A stretch of 64,000 bases of DNA from Dysgonomonas sp. HGC4. GTDB taxonomy: Bacteria; Bacteroidota; Bacteroidia; Bacteroidales; Dysgonomonadaceae. The DNA is taken from the NCBI RefSeq assembly GCF_001261715.1, contig NZ_CVRU01000150.1, forward strand, positions 1-64,000. The letters run 5' to 3'. Each line of letters opens with the position of its first letter. Positions within the stretch are counted from its first letter, which is position 1. Shown piece by piece: positions 52,266 to 61,724 of the stretch. Below the pieces are notes generated by a model, which searched no databases, had not been told where the DNA came from, and saw nothing but the letters and a program-made list of their open reading frames with translations. Both the position numbers and the translations under genes were made by a program.

Positions 52266-53357
52266 TTATTTCTTATAATTCTTTTCGTAGAATCGTTTTT
52301 TCACAACCTGACCTTTAAATTCTTTTTTGCGAATACGAACATCTACATCTGTACCCAAGGTAGCATATTCACTGTCGATCAGAGCCAAGCAAACGCTTTT
52401 TCCGGTAGAGATAGAATTGTATCCGGTAGTTACATATCCTATTTTCTGACCATCTATTTCTACATCATAACCACTTCGGGGTATTGCCTTATCAACTAAT
52501 TCAATACCAACTATTTTCCGTTTTACACCCTCAGCTTTTTGCTTAAGGATAGCGTCTTTTCCTATAAATTCTTCTTTATCGAGTTTCACAAAAGAACCAA
52601 GCCCCGCCTCTAGCGGTGTGATGTCCTGATCGAGCTCATGACCATAAAGAGGAAGCCCCACTTCGAAACGAAGTGTATCGCGACATCCCAGACCACAAGG
52701 AAGAACTTCTTTTGATTGAACGAGTAAGTCCCATGTTTTGTTTATAAAATTGTGACTTCCGTATAATTCGAAACCATCTTCTCCCGTATATCCGGTTCTC
52801 GAAACAATGATAGTCTCGTCATCGTATTCCAATTCTTTGAATGTATAAAATTCAAGATCGTTTACCTCAATACCTATATATTTCTCGATTGCCTCAAATG
52901 CTTTGGGACCTTGTACGGCAACTTCACCATAATAATCAGATTGATTGATAATCTCAACATTATAGCCTTTGCTATTTTCTATCATCCACTCGTAATCCTT
53001 GGCAATATTAGCAGCATTTACAACAAGGAAGAATTCCTTATCTGCTTTTTTATACACCAATAAATCTTCGACAACACCGCCTGTTGGATACAACATCATA
53101 CCATAGAATATTTTTCCTTTGGCTGCTCCCGAAATATTGTTTGTAAAAATGTGGTTTATATATTTCTCACTGTCTTCGCCTTTAATTAGTATTTCACCCA
53201 TGTGAGACACATCAAAGATACCGGCAGCATGGCGAACTGCATTGTGCTCTTCTACAATAGAAGTATATTCGATAGGCATATCAAACCCTCCGAAAGGCAT
53301 CATCTTTGCGCCTAAAGCGAGATGCTTGTCGTGTAAGCAAGTTTTAAGTGTTTCCAT
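52266..53357 (-). CDS. gcvT: glycine cleavage system T protein (aminomethyltransferase)
   Basis: 363 residues. It moves the one-carbon unit from the lipoyl arm to tetrahydrofolate and releases ammonia. AGIFDVSHMGEI, GYTGEDGFELY, GLGCRDTLRFEVGLPLYGHEL and SVCLALIDSEYA are clear. It lies between a lipoate ligase (51 bases upstream) and gcvH (37 bases downstream). Confidence 0.96.
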   Translation of the reverse strand: METLKTCLHDKHLALGAKMMPFGGFDMPIEYTSIVEEHNAVRHAAGIFDVSHMGEILIKGEDSEKYINHIFTNNISGAAKGKIFYGMMLYPTGGVVEDLLVYKKADKEFFLVVNAANIAKDYEWMIENSKGYNVEIINQSDYYGEVAVQGPKAFEAIEKYIGIEVNDLEFYTFKELEYDDETIIVSRTGYTGEDGFELYGSHNFINKTWDLLVQSKEVLPCGLGCRDTLRFEVGLPLYGHELDQDITPLEAGLGSFVKLDKEEFIGKDAILKQKAEGVKRKIVGIELVDKAIPRSGYDVEIDGQKIGYVTTGYNSISTGKSVCLALIDSEYATLGTDVDVRIRKKEFKGQVVKKRFYEKNYKK

Positions 53358-53408
53358 TTATATATCGGTTTATAATTTAAGTTCAAGAAATACATTTAGA
53401 ATTACATT

Positions 53409-54389
53409 CTAATTCGCTTTTTCGTTAAACAAAGTATTTATAAAGTGGTCTTTGTGCAAATTGAAAATATAATCCTCCATCTTTATGTCTTGAAGAATCT
53501 TAGTGACAGATTCTCTATCATAAGGTGTATTTATCAACAATTTAAATATACCACCAATATCTCCAATAAGAAAATAATCTCCTACAATATTAATATCCTT
53601 GATTATATTATTTTTGATTTCTAATCGAATTTCTATCTCACCGGCTTCATTATAATCTTTCTTTATTAGCGTATAACGTGGGTTATTACCAAAAATAAAC
53701 TCCTCACTCAGATATTCTTTTTCTATTTCTTCAATCTTCACTATTTCTTCTTCGGTAAGCATTCGCTCACTATCACAAAGATGAGTTCTAACAAAAGTTT
53801 TAAAAGCTTCGATATCCATATCAAAATGCTCCGAGAGGTTTGTTACCCTCTTCCTTACAGACTCTATGCCCTTAGAAATTAATTTCTGGTTATTGGGAGT
53901 TATTGACAAAACAAGCTTTTCCAAATCGGTATTAAATAACATAGTACCATGTACAATGCTTTTTCCCGATGCTCGATAAAAAGCATTTCCCGAAACTTTC
54001 TTTTCGTCTACCGTAATATCGTTTCTGCCTGAAGCAATAGCGTTTATACCCAATTGTTGTAATGTGTGTGAAACTCTTTGAAGGTATTTACTGAAGGTAA
54101 AGCTTACATTAAAATCTTTGGTAATATACGAAAACATGATATTACTAAAATCGGCATATACACACCCTCCTCCCGATTTACGACGATAAGTTTCAATTCC
54201 GTTTGCCTTTACATAATCCAAATTTACTTCGTTCTCCATCAACTGATTTCGACCAAAAATAACTGTTGGATTTACTTGCCACATAAAAAAACATTCCTCT
54301 TCATCGAGAAAGCGTGCAACATACTCCTCCATGGATAAGTAAAAGGATAAGCGTCTTATTTTGTCTTCTGGTAAAGCTATATATATCAT
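53409..54389 (-). CDS. lplA: lipoate--protein ligase (long form)
   Basis: 326 residues. RRKSGGGCVYADFSNIMFS (about 68-86) and KKVSGNAFYRASGKSIVHGT are the lipoate/AMP-binding motifs, and a C-terminal accessory domain (about 245-326) is present, as in E. coli LplA. First gene of the gcv run, so its likely main target is GcvH. The window thus encodes two ligases, each next to a different lipoyl protein. Its leader has the hairpin motif at 54414-54426. Confidence 0.92.
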   Translation of the reverse strand: MIYIALPEDKIRRLSFYLSMEEYVARFLDEEECFFMWQVNPTVIFGRNQLMENEVNLDYVKANGIETYRRKSGGGCVYADFSNIMFSYITKDFNVSFTFSKYLQRVSHTLQQLGINAIASGRNDITVDEKKVSGNAFYRASGKSIVHGTMLFNTDLEKLVLSITPNNQKLISKGIESVRKRVTNLSEHFDMDIEAFKTFVRTHLCDSERMLTEEEIVKIEEIEKEYLSEEFIFGNNPRYTLIKKDYNEAGEIEIRLEIKNNIIKDINIVGDYFLIGDIGGIFKLLINTPYDRESVTKILQDIKMEDYIFNLHKDHFINTLFNEKAN

Positions 54390-54413
54390 GTTTAATGTAA
54401 ATAGTTAATAAAA

Positions 54414-54426
54414 AGGTCTGGAACCT
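54414..54426 (-). promoter_or_regulatory. leader hairpin motif before lplA
   Basis: AGGTCTGGAACCT on the plus strand (AGGTTCCAGACCT in gene orientation), 24 nt before the start codon. A looser member of the leader hairpin family. Confidence 0.4.
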
Positions 54427-54546
54427 TGAAATTATAAATTTACATAAAGTTTTTATATATCACATTTATAAGAGGAAATATATCGGAAGAGGATGTTTAT
54501 GAAGAGATAATTTGTAGAAGCTGAGAAATCATAATAACATACCAAG

Positions 54547-54582
54547 CTTTCAATTTCTTTGTTAAGATAAAGAAACTGAAAG
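54547..54582 (-). terminator. candidate terminator after the AraC-type regulator
   Basis: 14-pair stem CTTTCAATTTCTTT / AAAGAAACTGAAAG with one G-T pair and an 8-nt loop, 42 bases after the stop codon. No T tract follows in the minus direction, so the call is weak. Confidence 0.35.
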
Positions 54583-54624
54583 AAAAACATTATCTATACT
54601 AATAAAGAGACTACAGTATTAAAA

Positions 54625-55527
54625 TTAGCCTATACCCCGTTGATAATTTCTATAAGCAATAGGAGTAAATCCTGTTTTTTTCTTGAAGATAGAAAAGAAA
54701 TGTTCTGTTGAGTTATAGTTCAACTCAAAAGCAATCTCTTTGACCGATTGAGATGTTTCAGCCAGAAGATGTTTTGCCTGATTGATCTTCAATTCCTGAA
54801 AGTATTGAGTGGGGGCATATCCTGTATAATTTTTAAAGACCTTGCGAAACCATGAATAGCTGACATTCAGTTTTTCGGCAATTTGCTGTGGTGCAACATC
54901 TTTATAGATATTTTCAGACATGATAATCTTAGCCCTCTCTATTTTCTGATATATTTCGGCATTTTCGGTTACTATATTTTTCGAGACTGATAGTACTTTA
55001 CCTAGAATATGCAGCACAAGTCCCGCAAGATATTGCTGAGTAGCAATTTTGTCCTCTTTAGCCGTTTCAATAGCACGAGAAAAGAGGTTCACCAAATTAT
55101 CTTGAAACCCAACTTCTAGCACAGGGTTTTCTTTGGTAAAAAAAGATGCTTGAACCAGATTGTCTATCATAGGCCCCTCAAAACCAATATAATATTCGTT
55201 CCACCCACTATCAGAGAGCGGGCTATAAGTATGCCACTGATTAGGAAAAAGCATTATGAGGCAACCCTTTTCTACCCGTCTTTTCTTTGTAGAATCGGAC
55301 TCAAAAAAGCCTTCGCCCTTTGTTATATAAAGTAATTGATATTCACGAAGGACACGACCTTTAGCTGTATTAAAAAAGTAGTCGGACGGATGGTTTGTCA
55401 AAGGATATTTTCCTCCTTTTTGAATAGGCTGAAATCCTACTGTATTCACCCATAGCCCAAATTGCTTATCGCGCTCGCTAACCAGTAAGTATTTAAAGTT
55501 AACTCCAAAATCATTAAGGCGTATCAT
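54625..55527 (-). CDS. AraC family transcriptional regulator (possible rhamnose regulator)
   Basis: 300 residues. N-terminal cupin-like sugar-binding part (about 30-170, VLREYQLLYITKGEGFFES) and C-terminal double helix-turn-helix (about 195-296, IAEKLNVSYSWFRKVFKNYTGYAP, then FELNYNSTEHFFSIFKKKTGFTPIAYR). It follows the rha operon and GH105 on the same strand, and AraC-type RhaR proteins control rhamnose genes in Bacteroides. A RhaR-like role is therefore likely but not proven. Candidate targets include the rhaB promoter region at 61725-61789. Confidence 0.85.
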   Translation of the reverse strand: MIRLNDFGVNFKYLLVSERDKQFGLWVNTVGFQPIQKGGKYPLTNHPSDYFFNTAKGRVLREYQLLYITKGEGFFESDSTKKRRVEKGCLIMLFPNQWHTYSPLSDSGWNEYYIGFEGPMIDNLVQASFFTKENPVLEVGFQDNLVNLFSRAIETAKEDKIATQQYLAGLVLHILGKVLSVSKNIVTENAEIYQKIERAKIIMSENIYKDVAPQQIAEKLNVSYSWFRKVFKNYTGYAPTQYFQELKINQAKHLLAETSQSVKEIAFELNYNSTEHFFSIFKKKTGFTPIAYRNYQRGIG

Positions 55528-55539
55528 AGGTATATAAGA

Positions 55540-55575
55540 TTAAGAGCTCAATACAACAATGAATCAAGCTCTTAA
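55540..55575 (-). terminator. candidate terminator between GH105 and the regulator
   Basis: 9-bp stem TTAAGAGCT / AGCTCTTAA with an 18-nt loop, directly after the GH105 stop. No long T tract, so termination would be weak. Confidence 0.4.
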
Positions 55576-55580
55576 AGGTA

Positions 55581-56882
55581 TTATTTTTTTATCACAATCT
55601 TGTCATACTGATCGTCTGCTGATATCTCTGAATACTTAATTGCATCTGACATTTCGACCAAAGCTCGCAACACCGGGCCTTCTCCCATAGGAGCATTCTC
55701 TTGAGTTTTTCTATTATAATAAAATGATAATGAGGGCATAATACCCGTACCCACACAAATTGAAGTAACATCGCCATCATCACTCATCTTTGTCATCATG
55801 CCCTTCAAACCCTGCTCTGCAACATAAATAAAATCTTTACCTATCCAGCCTTCTCTCACTCCTCGGGCAATACCAAATACAAACATGGCAGTACCTGTTA
55901 TCTCTTCATACGAATCTGTTTTATCCAATATCTGATACCACAAACCATTCTTTCCCTGATAACGGGCTACTCCGCTCACTTGTTGTTTGAAATTTTCGAT
56001 CAAAGCCTGTCTCTTAGGATGATTTTTAGGTAGCATGGTCAACAGGTCGGCTTGTGCCATTAAAATCCACCCATTGGCTCTAGACCAATGCGCAACACCA
56101 TGCTCATCGGTGTCTGTATGATAGCAATGATAATAGATTTGTTTTTCGGGATGCCATAGATATTTTGTATAATTCAAAACCTGATTGGCTGCATCATCAA
56201 AATACTTCACATCACCGGTCATTTTACCCATACGGCAAAGAAAGGCTACTCCCATGAACAAGTCATCTGCCCATATTGTATTTTCATGAGGCCACAGACG
56301 AGCTATCGTTCCATCATCAAGACGAGGCTCTGCATACATCAAATGATCGTTAGTCTCATTTATGTAATTGAGAAATGCCTTATTCGGCTTACGCATTTGA
56401 AGCTCAATCAAACTAGCCCCCATTGGTCCGTTGTCATCCAACCGTTTAGCTCTGAATATCATATGCCATGTCAGTTTACGAATAGCTCTCCAACCTCCTT
56501 CGCTAAATGCCTCATCGTATTGTTTCTTAAAGAAGTTCAGATTATCTTCATCAAAAACGAAGTTCATATTCTTGAAAACATAATCTTCGTATTTCTTTGA
56601 CTTGATTTTATCTGCAAGTTCTAACAAAGCTATATTCAGAACTCCATTTGTATAATGCCAGTCATTATACTCATTCTGCACTTTAATATCCATTGAAAAT
56701 GGGACATTCTTCAGACTGGTATAGGTTTGCTCTGTCTTTGTATTGACAAAAGTATAAGGTGTCTCCGATATGATTCTGTCAGCAATAGCTATTGCTATTT
56801 TATCTGCAGGTTGAGTAGCTTGAGAGTAAGTTGCTATTGTCGTAATAAGAGCAAAGGCAACTAGTATTAGTTTTTTCGACAT
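55581..56882 (-). CDS. GH105 family unsaturated uronyl hydrolase
   Basis: 433 residues with a signal peptide (about 1-20). Alpha/alpha barrel with the catalytic Asp D206 in TIWADDLFMG, WSRANGWILMAQ, and EEITGTAMFVFGIARG near the end. It is longer than the GH105 at 9599-10738 because of an inserted region (about 110-160, DEAFSEGGWRAIRK). It starts 46 bases after the terminator that ends the rha operon, so it is either read through or has its own promoter. It would remove unsaturated uronates linked to rhamnose, giving rhamnose for the pathway encoded upstream. Confidence 0.9.
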   Translation of the reverse strand: MSKKLILVAFALITTIATYSQATQPADKIAIAIADRIISETPYTFVNTKTEQTYTSLKNVPFSMDIKVQNEYNDWHYTNGVLNIALLELADKIKSKKYEDYVFKNMNFVFDEDNLNFFKKQYDEAFSEGGWRAIRKLTWHMIFRAKRLDDNGPMGASLIELQMRKPNKAFLNYINETNDHLMYAEPRLDDGTIARLWPHENTIWADDLFMGVAFLCRMGKMTGDVKYFDDAANQVLNYTKYLWHPEKQIYYHCYHTDTDEHGVAHWSRANGWILMAQADLLTMLPKNHPKRQALIENFKQQVSGVARYQGKNGLWYQILDKTDSYEEITGTAMFVFGIARGVREGWIGKDFIYVAEQGLKGMMTKMSDDGDVTSICVGTGIMPSLSFYYNRKTQENAPMGEGPVLRALVEMSDAIKYSEISADDQYDKIVIKK

Positions 56883-56922
56883 AGGGTTAACATTGTTTCT
56901 TAATGAAATAATAGGGAGAATT

Positions 56923-56977
56923 AAAAAAGGACAAATCTGAGCATCAGCTCAAATAGAGCGAACACACAGGTTTGTCC
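56923..56977 (-). terminator. rho-independent terminator after rhaD
   Basis: 11-pair outer stem GGACAAATCTG / CAGGTTTGTCC with one G-T pair, enclosing a second small stem GCTC / GAGC, followed on the minus strand by TTTTTTAATT. It lies 36 bases after the rhaD stop. Confidence 0.8.
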
Positions 56978-57012
56978 CTATATTATTCAAAATACGAGGT
57001 TTTACACCTTAC

Positions 57013-57822
57013 TTATTTGGGTAAATTGAAAGCCTCTTTCAAAGCTTGCATATCTGCCATAGAAGTACCTTCGGGTTCGAAGCCCATAGATTTAGCAGTC
57101 AGATATATTTGTGCCGATTTCGACAGGGTATCCACCATATCGAATGCTTCCATTATGTTTTCACTAACAGAACATACGCCATGTTTTTCCCACATTACAA
57201 CATCGTAGTTTTCCAATTCTTTAACCGTAGCCTCAGCCAACTCAATAGAACTAGGCATCAGATAAGGTATAATCCCTAATCCTTTAGGACAGAAAGCTCT
57301 AGTTTCGGGAATCATACTCCAGAGAAGATAAGTAAGCTTATCTTTTTCCAAGAATTTCTTATTATGAGTCATAGCAATCAAATCAATAGGATGCGTATGT
57401 AACGCCGCCTTATAATTAGATCCACTACCAATCATATAATCGTGCATCGACAAATGCGATGGTAATTCTGATGTAGGGCGAACGGGATTGTCTGCAATAA
57501 TTTCGTAGCTGTTACAATCGTCTCCGATACGAATTACTGCACCGTTTTCCATAGGCCAGCGTGCCAAATCACGCATACGCATATTGGTTCCCTTACAGAA
57601 GAAATAACACCCTTTCAAGTTTGGAAGAACTTTTCCAATCACATATTTTTCACTAATTGGTTTTAGATTTCTGATTTCGTCGTCAACCAGATCAGTGATA
57701 TTTATTGTTATATTTCCTCCATTACGTTCAGCCCATCCTTTTTGCCAAAGGTAGCCTGCTACTTCCGCAACTTCCCATACTTTTTTGGACAGTTCAGGAC
57801 GATTATCTAATATTGATTTCAT
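57013..57822 (-). CDS. rhaD: rhamnulose-1-phosphate aldolase
   Basis: 269 residues, cytosolic, class II aldolase/adducin fold. It splits L-rhamnulose 1-phosphate into dihydroxyacetone phosphate and L-lactaldehyde. The zinc-site residues are in place: E119 (PTSELPSHL), H142 and H144 (AALHTHP), H214 (WEKHGV). Length fits E. coli RhaD. Last gene of the rhaB, rhaA, rhaT, rhaD order. No lactaldehyde reductase or dehydrogenase gene is in the window. Confidence 0.95.
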   Translation of the reverse strand: MKSILDNRPELSKKVWEVAEVAGYLWQKGWAERNGGNITINITDLVDDEIRNLKPISEKYVIGKVLPNLKGCYFFCKGTNMRMRDLARWPMENGAVIRIGDDCNSYEIIADNPVRPTSELPSHLSMHDYMIGSGSNYKAALHTHPIDLIAMTHNKKFLEKDKLTYLLWSMIPETRAFCPKGLGIIPYLMPSSIELAEATVKELENYDVVMWEKHGVCSVSENIMEAFDMVDTLSKSAQIYLTAKSMGFEPEGTSMADMQALKEAFNLPK

Positions 57823-57838
57823 TTAGTTTACAATTTTA

Positions 57839-57851
57839 AGGTCACAGACCT
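57839..57851 (-). promoter_or_regulatory. leader hairpin motif before rhaD
   Basis: AGGTCACAGACCT on the plus strand (AGGTCTGTGACCT in gene orientation), 16 nt before the rhaD ATG, in the 60-base gap after rhaT. Confidence 0.5.
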
Positions 57852-57882
57852 GTTTAATTAGAATTATTATTTATAAGACATC

Positions 57883-58911
57883 TCACAACAGGTTAGGCAA
57901 CACTAATGAAAATATAAGTATAGCCATACCCAATACGAGTACCATAATTGTTTTCTGACCTGTACCTTTCCATTCTTTCAGAACAATTCCCCAGATATTG
58001 CTGCATATCACATTGAGCGACATAAGTATACTCCACGAGAAGGCAATCATAATACTACCCGGTTCGAAGAAGCTTTTACCCATTCCCAATGCAAAAAACT
58101 GAGAATACCATAATATACCCGCCAAAGCACAGAATAAAGTATTCCGCACCAATAAACCCGAAGGTGTAGTAAATATTTGTCCCGAAGTACCATTCTTTTT
58201 ATTCTGCCATACGCAATATATAAGGTTGGTAAGAAATCCTCCGATTGTAACCAAAAGAGTTACGGGATTTTGAGCAAAGAAAGAACTTGCTCCAAGTTCC
58301 ATTACTCTTTGCTGAATAGGTTCACCCGCATTCAACCCCAAGCTGAAACAGGCACTCATCACACCTGCAAGCAGAGCTACAAGCAATCCTTTTTTCAGGG
58401 CAAAGTCTTTGACAGCTTTTTTCTTTTCCTCTTCGGTCATATCTTTCGACCTTAAAGAACCCGCATAACCAATCGTTGTGATACCTGCCAAAGTGATGCA
58501 AACACTTATCAGGAGAATTACTCCATCGCCCGACAGCAAATCGTTACCGCTAAGCACAGCAGGAATAAGTGTTCCGAAAGCCGAGCAAGTACCCAAGGCG
58601 ATAGATTGACCTAATGCCACTCCCAGATAACGCATACTCAACCCGAAAGTCAAGCCTCCAATGCCCCATAAAACACCATAGAAAATGGTTTTCAGAGTAG
58701 CAGCAGATTCTATCGAATATACGTCAATTAACGACTGGAAGTTTGTAGCCAATAAAGCTCCCAAAAAAGGGAATACTAACCATGCAAACACCCCTTGTAT
58801 CAACCAGAAATTTTCCCAAGACCAATCTTTGACCTTATTAATGGGAACGTATGAGCTGGATTGACCCAAACTTCCTATCGCAATTATAATTAAACCTATT
58901 AATGTATTCAT
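57883..58911 (-). CDS. rhaT: L-rhamnose/proton symporter
   Basis: 342 residues with about ten membrane helices, inner membrane. RhaT-family signs: an N-terminal IIIAIGSLGQSSSYVPINKVKDWSWE region, GVLWGIGGLTFGLSMRYLGVALGQS, and FFALGMGKSFFEPGSIMIAFSW. It brings rhamnose from periplasm to cytosol. Its ATG overlaps the rhaA stop as ATGA, so translation is coupled. Confidence 0.94.
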   Translation of the reverse strand: MNTLIGLIIIAIGSLGQSSSYVPINKVKDWSWENFWLIQGVFAWLVFPFLGALLATNFQSLIDVYSIESAATLKTIFYGVLWGIGGLTFGLSMRYLGVALGQSIALGTCSAFGTLIPAVLSGNDLLSGDGVILLISVCITLAGITTIGYAGSLRSKDMTEEEKKKAVKDFALKKGLLVALLAGVMSACFSLGLNAGEPIQQRVMELGASSFFAQNPVTLLVTIGGFLTNLIYCVWQNKKNGTSGQIFTTPSGLLVRNTLFCALAGILWYSQFFALGMGKSFFEPGSIMIAFSWSILMSLNVICSNIWGIVLKEWKGTGQKTIMVLVLGMAILIFSLVLPNLL

Positions 58912-60164
58912 CGTTTAGATGTTACCTCTTTTTCGTATTGCTGAACCATCGGAATAAAATCTTCGCCCACAGCAATGTTATTTTTCAAGCAGAAATAATC
59001 CCATACCGCATTCCAAGGAAGACCTTTAGACTCTTCAAGAAGTGCAAGTCTTTCGAAATATTGTCCTTTCGACTCGTATTCACGAAGGATATTTAGTGGT
59101 TCAAGCAATGCTTGAAGGAAAGCTTTTTGAGTAGCTCTGATACCGATTACATATGCACCGATACGGTTGATGGATGCATCGAAGAAATCGAGACCGATAT
59201 GTACTCTTTTCAAAGCATCTGCTCTTACTATTTCTTTAGCAAGATCGATAGTTTCATCATTCAAGATAGCCACGTGATCCGAATCCCAACGTACAGGACG
59301 ACTTACATGCAGCATAATCTCAGGAGTATAAAGTAATAGAGACGAAATCTTATCGGCAACACTTTCCGACAAATGGAAGTGACCTGTATCTAATGTTACC
59401 ATTTTTTGGTTTTTCACACCATATCCCATATAGAAATCATGAGAACCAACCGTGTAACTTTCCAATGCTATACCAAACAATTTCGATTCGATGCAATCTT
59501 TCATATTATCATACTTGGTAGCAAATATATTATCCAGCGATTGCTCTAATATCTGACGGTATTTGTAACGGTTTACAGTAATATCTTTACTTCCATCGTG
59601 TATCCATAAATTCATAATACAAGGGTCGTTTTGAAATTTACCCATTGCCTCCGATATGGCACGTGAACGTTTTGTATGCTCGATCCAAAATTCACGGATC
59701 GAATTATCAGGATTAGCAAGCGTTAAATCTCCACTCTTAGGATGTCCGAACGAGCTTGAATTGAAATCCAGTTTCAGATTCTTTTCTTTCGCCCAATCCA
59801 TCCAGCTTGTAAAATGCTCGGGTAGAATTTGGTCTCTATCAACAGCCTTTCCTCCAAAATCTCCATATATGGCATGTAGATTGAAACGATGGTTACCACC
59901 TACATATTTCAACACTTCTTCAATATCGGCACGGACTTCATCTATATTACGGGCTCTTCCGGGATAGTTTCCCGTAGCCTGAATACCGCCACCACCCATA
60001 TTTCCGAGATTCTCGAAACCAACCACATCATCCGTCTGCCAGCAATGAAGCGATATTGATATTTCCTGAATTTTTGCTAGTATTTTATCAACATCAACAC
60101 CAACTGCCGCATAACGTTCTTTTGCGATTTCGTATGCCTTTTCTACTAATACTTCTTTTTTCAT
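58908..60164 (-). CDS. rhaA: L-rhamnose isomerase
   Basis: 418 residues from the chosen start. It turns L-rhamnose into L-rhamnulose in the cytosol. RhaA signatures: ISLHCWQTDDVVGFE, FNSSSFGHPKSG, LWIHDGSKD, GSHDFYMGYG, VTLDTGHFHLSE (metal ligands), IGLDFFDASINRI. Two Met codons are possible, 60170 and 60164. I prefer 60164 because it puts the leader hairpin 16 nt upstream, the same spacing as before rhaD and susD. The gene lies in the order rhaB, rhaA, rhaT, rhaD. Confidence 0.95.
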   Translation of the reverse strand: MKKEVLVEKAYEIAKERYAAVGVDVDKILAKIQEISISLHCWQTDDVVGFENLGNMGGGGIQATGNYPGRARNIDEVRADIEEVLKYVGGNHRFNLHAIYGDFGGKAVDRDQILPEHFTSWMDWAKEKNLKLDFNSSSFGHPKSGDLTLANPDNSIREFWIEHTKRSRAISEAMGKFQNDPCIMNLWIHDGSKDITVNRYKYRQILEQSLDNIFATKYDNMKDCIESKLFGIALESYTVGSHDFYMGYGVKNQKMVTLDTGHFHLSESVADKISSLLLYTPEIMLHVSRPVRWDSDHVAILNDETIDLAKEIVRADALKRVHIGLDFFDASINRIGAYVIGIRATQKAFLQALLEPLNILREYESKGQYFERLALLEESKGLPWNAVWDYFCLKNNIAVGEDFIPMVQQYEKEVTSKR

Positions 60165-60180
60165 GGTCATTTATTTTTTA

Positions 60181-60193
60181 AGGTCTCAGACCT
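60181..60193 (-). promoter_or_regulatory. leader hairpin motif before rhaA
   Basis: AGGTCTCAGACCT on the plus strand, base-for-base identical to the copy before the HTCS gene at 18840. It stands between the rhaB stop and the rhaA start. Confidence 0.5.
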
Positions 60194-60206
60194 ATTTGTT
60201 ATTCTT

Positions 60207-61670
60207 TTATTTACTTATCTGCAAATATTTTACATATGCTTTATTCCACACCTCAGTATCTTGAGGTAAAAATATTTCGGGATGTACCGAATTATTTATC
60301 ACCGCCCTCATATCCGATAAATTATTCACCAAATTCAGAGCTTTTGCTTGCAACATAATATTGCCAATGGCTGTAGCTTCCGATGGTCCTGTTATAATAG
60401 GCACATTCAACGCATTGGCAGTAAACTGATTCAACAAGTTATTCTTAGAACCACCTCCAATTACATGCAGTTTTTTGATCTCGAAAGGAGCTAATTCCTG
60501 TAGATGATCAAATATCTCTTTATATCGTAATGCCAGACTTTCGAATATACAGCGAACATATTCACCGATAGTTTGAGGCGTTGGCTGACCTGTATTTCTA
60601 CAATAATTACTTATTGCTTTCGTCATTACTGTCGGATTGGAAAACACATCAGCATCGGGATTCACCAAACATTTGAACGGTTCGCTCTTTGATGCCTGCT
60701 CAATCAAATCGGGATAAGTGAGATTGGCATCCCATTCTTTACGACATTGCTCTAAAAGCCACATACCACATATATTCTTAAGGAAACGGATTGTACCGTC
60801 TACCCCACCCTCGTTTGTGAAATTGAGATTGTATGTCTTTTCGTTTATAATAGGCTCTTTTAGCTCAATTCCCATTAATGACCACGTTCCCGAACTCAGA
60901 TAAGCAAAGCATTCATCCTCGGCAGGCACTGATGCAACCGCCGAAGCTGTATCGTGCCCTGCAACCGCCACAACGGGAATACTTTCAAGCCCTGTTTGCC
61001 TGCATATAGATTCCGATAAGCTTCCGATTACCGTTCCGGGTAAAACAAAACGTCCGAATTTTTCTTTATTAAGACCAACTTTTTCGAGCAATTCGCAATT
61101 CAGTTCTTTTTTATAAGGATTCATAGCCTGAGATGTCGAAGCTATCGTATACTCCATTACCACCTCACCTGTAAGCAAATAGGATAAAGCATCGGGCATG
61201 AATATAATCTTATCAGCCTCTTTCAACAAAGTGGCTTCATTTTTATTAAGTGCAAAGAACTGAAACAACGAATTGAAATTCATTATCTGAATCCCTGTTG
61301 CTGCATACACATCCTTACGGGGAATAAGCTTAAAAAAATTCTCAGGAGCATCTACTGTATGAGGATCACGATACGCATAAGGCATCCCTATAATTTCCTT
61401 ATTTTTATCAATGGCTATAAAATCGACGCCCCAAGTATCTATACCTATCGACGATATCTTGATTCCTTCCTGAGCAACTTTCTTCAAACTGAGAAGAATC
61501 GACTCATAAAGCGATAATATGTTCCAGTAAAAATGACCGTTTACTTCAATCAGAGGATTAGCAAAACGGGTTAATTCTTCAATTTTGAGGACTCCGTTAT
61601 CGAGAGTACCAAGTATAGTGCGTCCGCTTGATGCCCCTATATCAACTGCCAGAAAGTTTTGTGTATTCAT
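60207..61670 (-). CDS. rhaB: rhamnulokinase
   Basis: 487 residues, FGGY sugar-kinase fold, cytosolic. It phosphorylates L-rhamnulose with ATP. FLAVDIGASSGRTILG near the N-terminus is the phosphate-1 loop; GIDTWGVDFIAID, AGHDTASAVASVPA (catalytic Asp in GHDT) and LHVIGGGSKNNLLNQFTANAL (adenosine motif) follow. First gene of the rha operon after the promoter at 61725-61755. Confidence 0.96.
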   Translation of the reverse strand: MNTQNFLAVDIGASSGRTILGTLDNGVLKIEELTRFANPLIEVNGHFYWNILSLYESILLSLKKVAQEGIKISSIGIDTWGVDFIAIDKNKEIIGMPYAYRDPHTVDAPENFFKLIPRKDVYAATGIQIMNFNSLFQFFALNKNEATLLKEADKIIFMPDALSYLLTGEVVMEYTIASTSQAMNPYKKELNCELLEKVGLNKEKFGRFVLPGTVIGSLSESICRQTGLESIPVVAVAGHDTASAVASVPAEDECFAYLSSGTWSLMGIELKEPIINEKTYNLNFTNEGGVDGTIRFLKNICGMWLLEQCRKEWDANLTYPDLIEQASKSEPFKCLVNPDADVFSNPTVMTKAISNYCRNTGQPTPQTIGEYVRCIFESLALRYKEIFDHLQELAPFEIKKLHVIGGGSKNNLLNQFTANALNVPIITGPSEATAIGNIMLQAKALNLVNNLSDMRAVINNSVHPEIFLPQDTEVWNKAYVKYLQISK

Positions 61671-61682
61671 TTATTTAGATTT

Positions 61683-61695
61683 AAGGTCTATCCTT
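61683..61695 (-). promoter_or_regulatory. variant leader hairpin before rhaB
   Basis: AAGGTCTATCCTT on the plus strand: only the AAGG / CCTT arms are complementary. It sits 12 nt upstream of the start. A weaker member of the family. Confidence 0.3.
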
Positions 61696-61724
61696 TTAAG
61701 TGAATAAAAATTTATTGAGTAAAG

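Noticed and set aside
54390-54624. Glycine riboswitch upstream of the gcv run.
   Set aside because: No tandem aptamer pattern was found; only the short leader hairpin and an AT-rich stretch are present.
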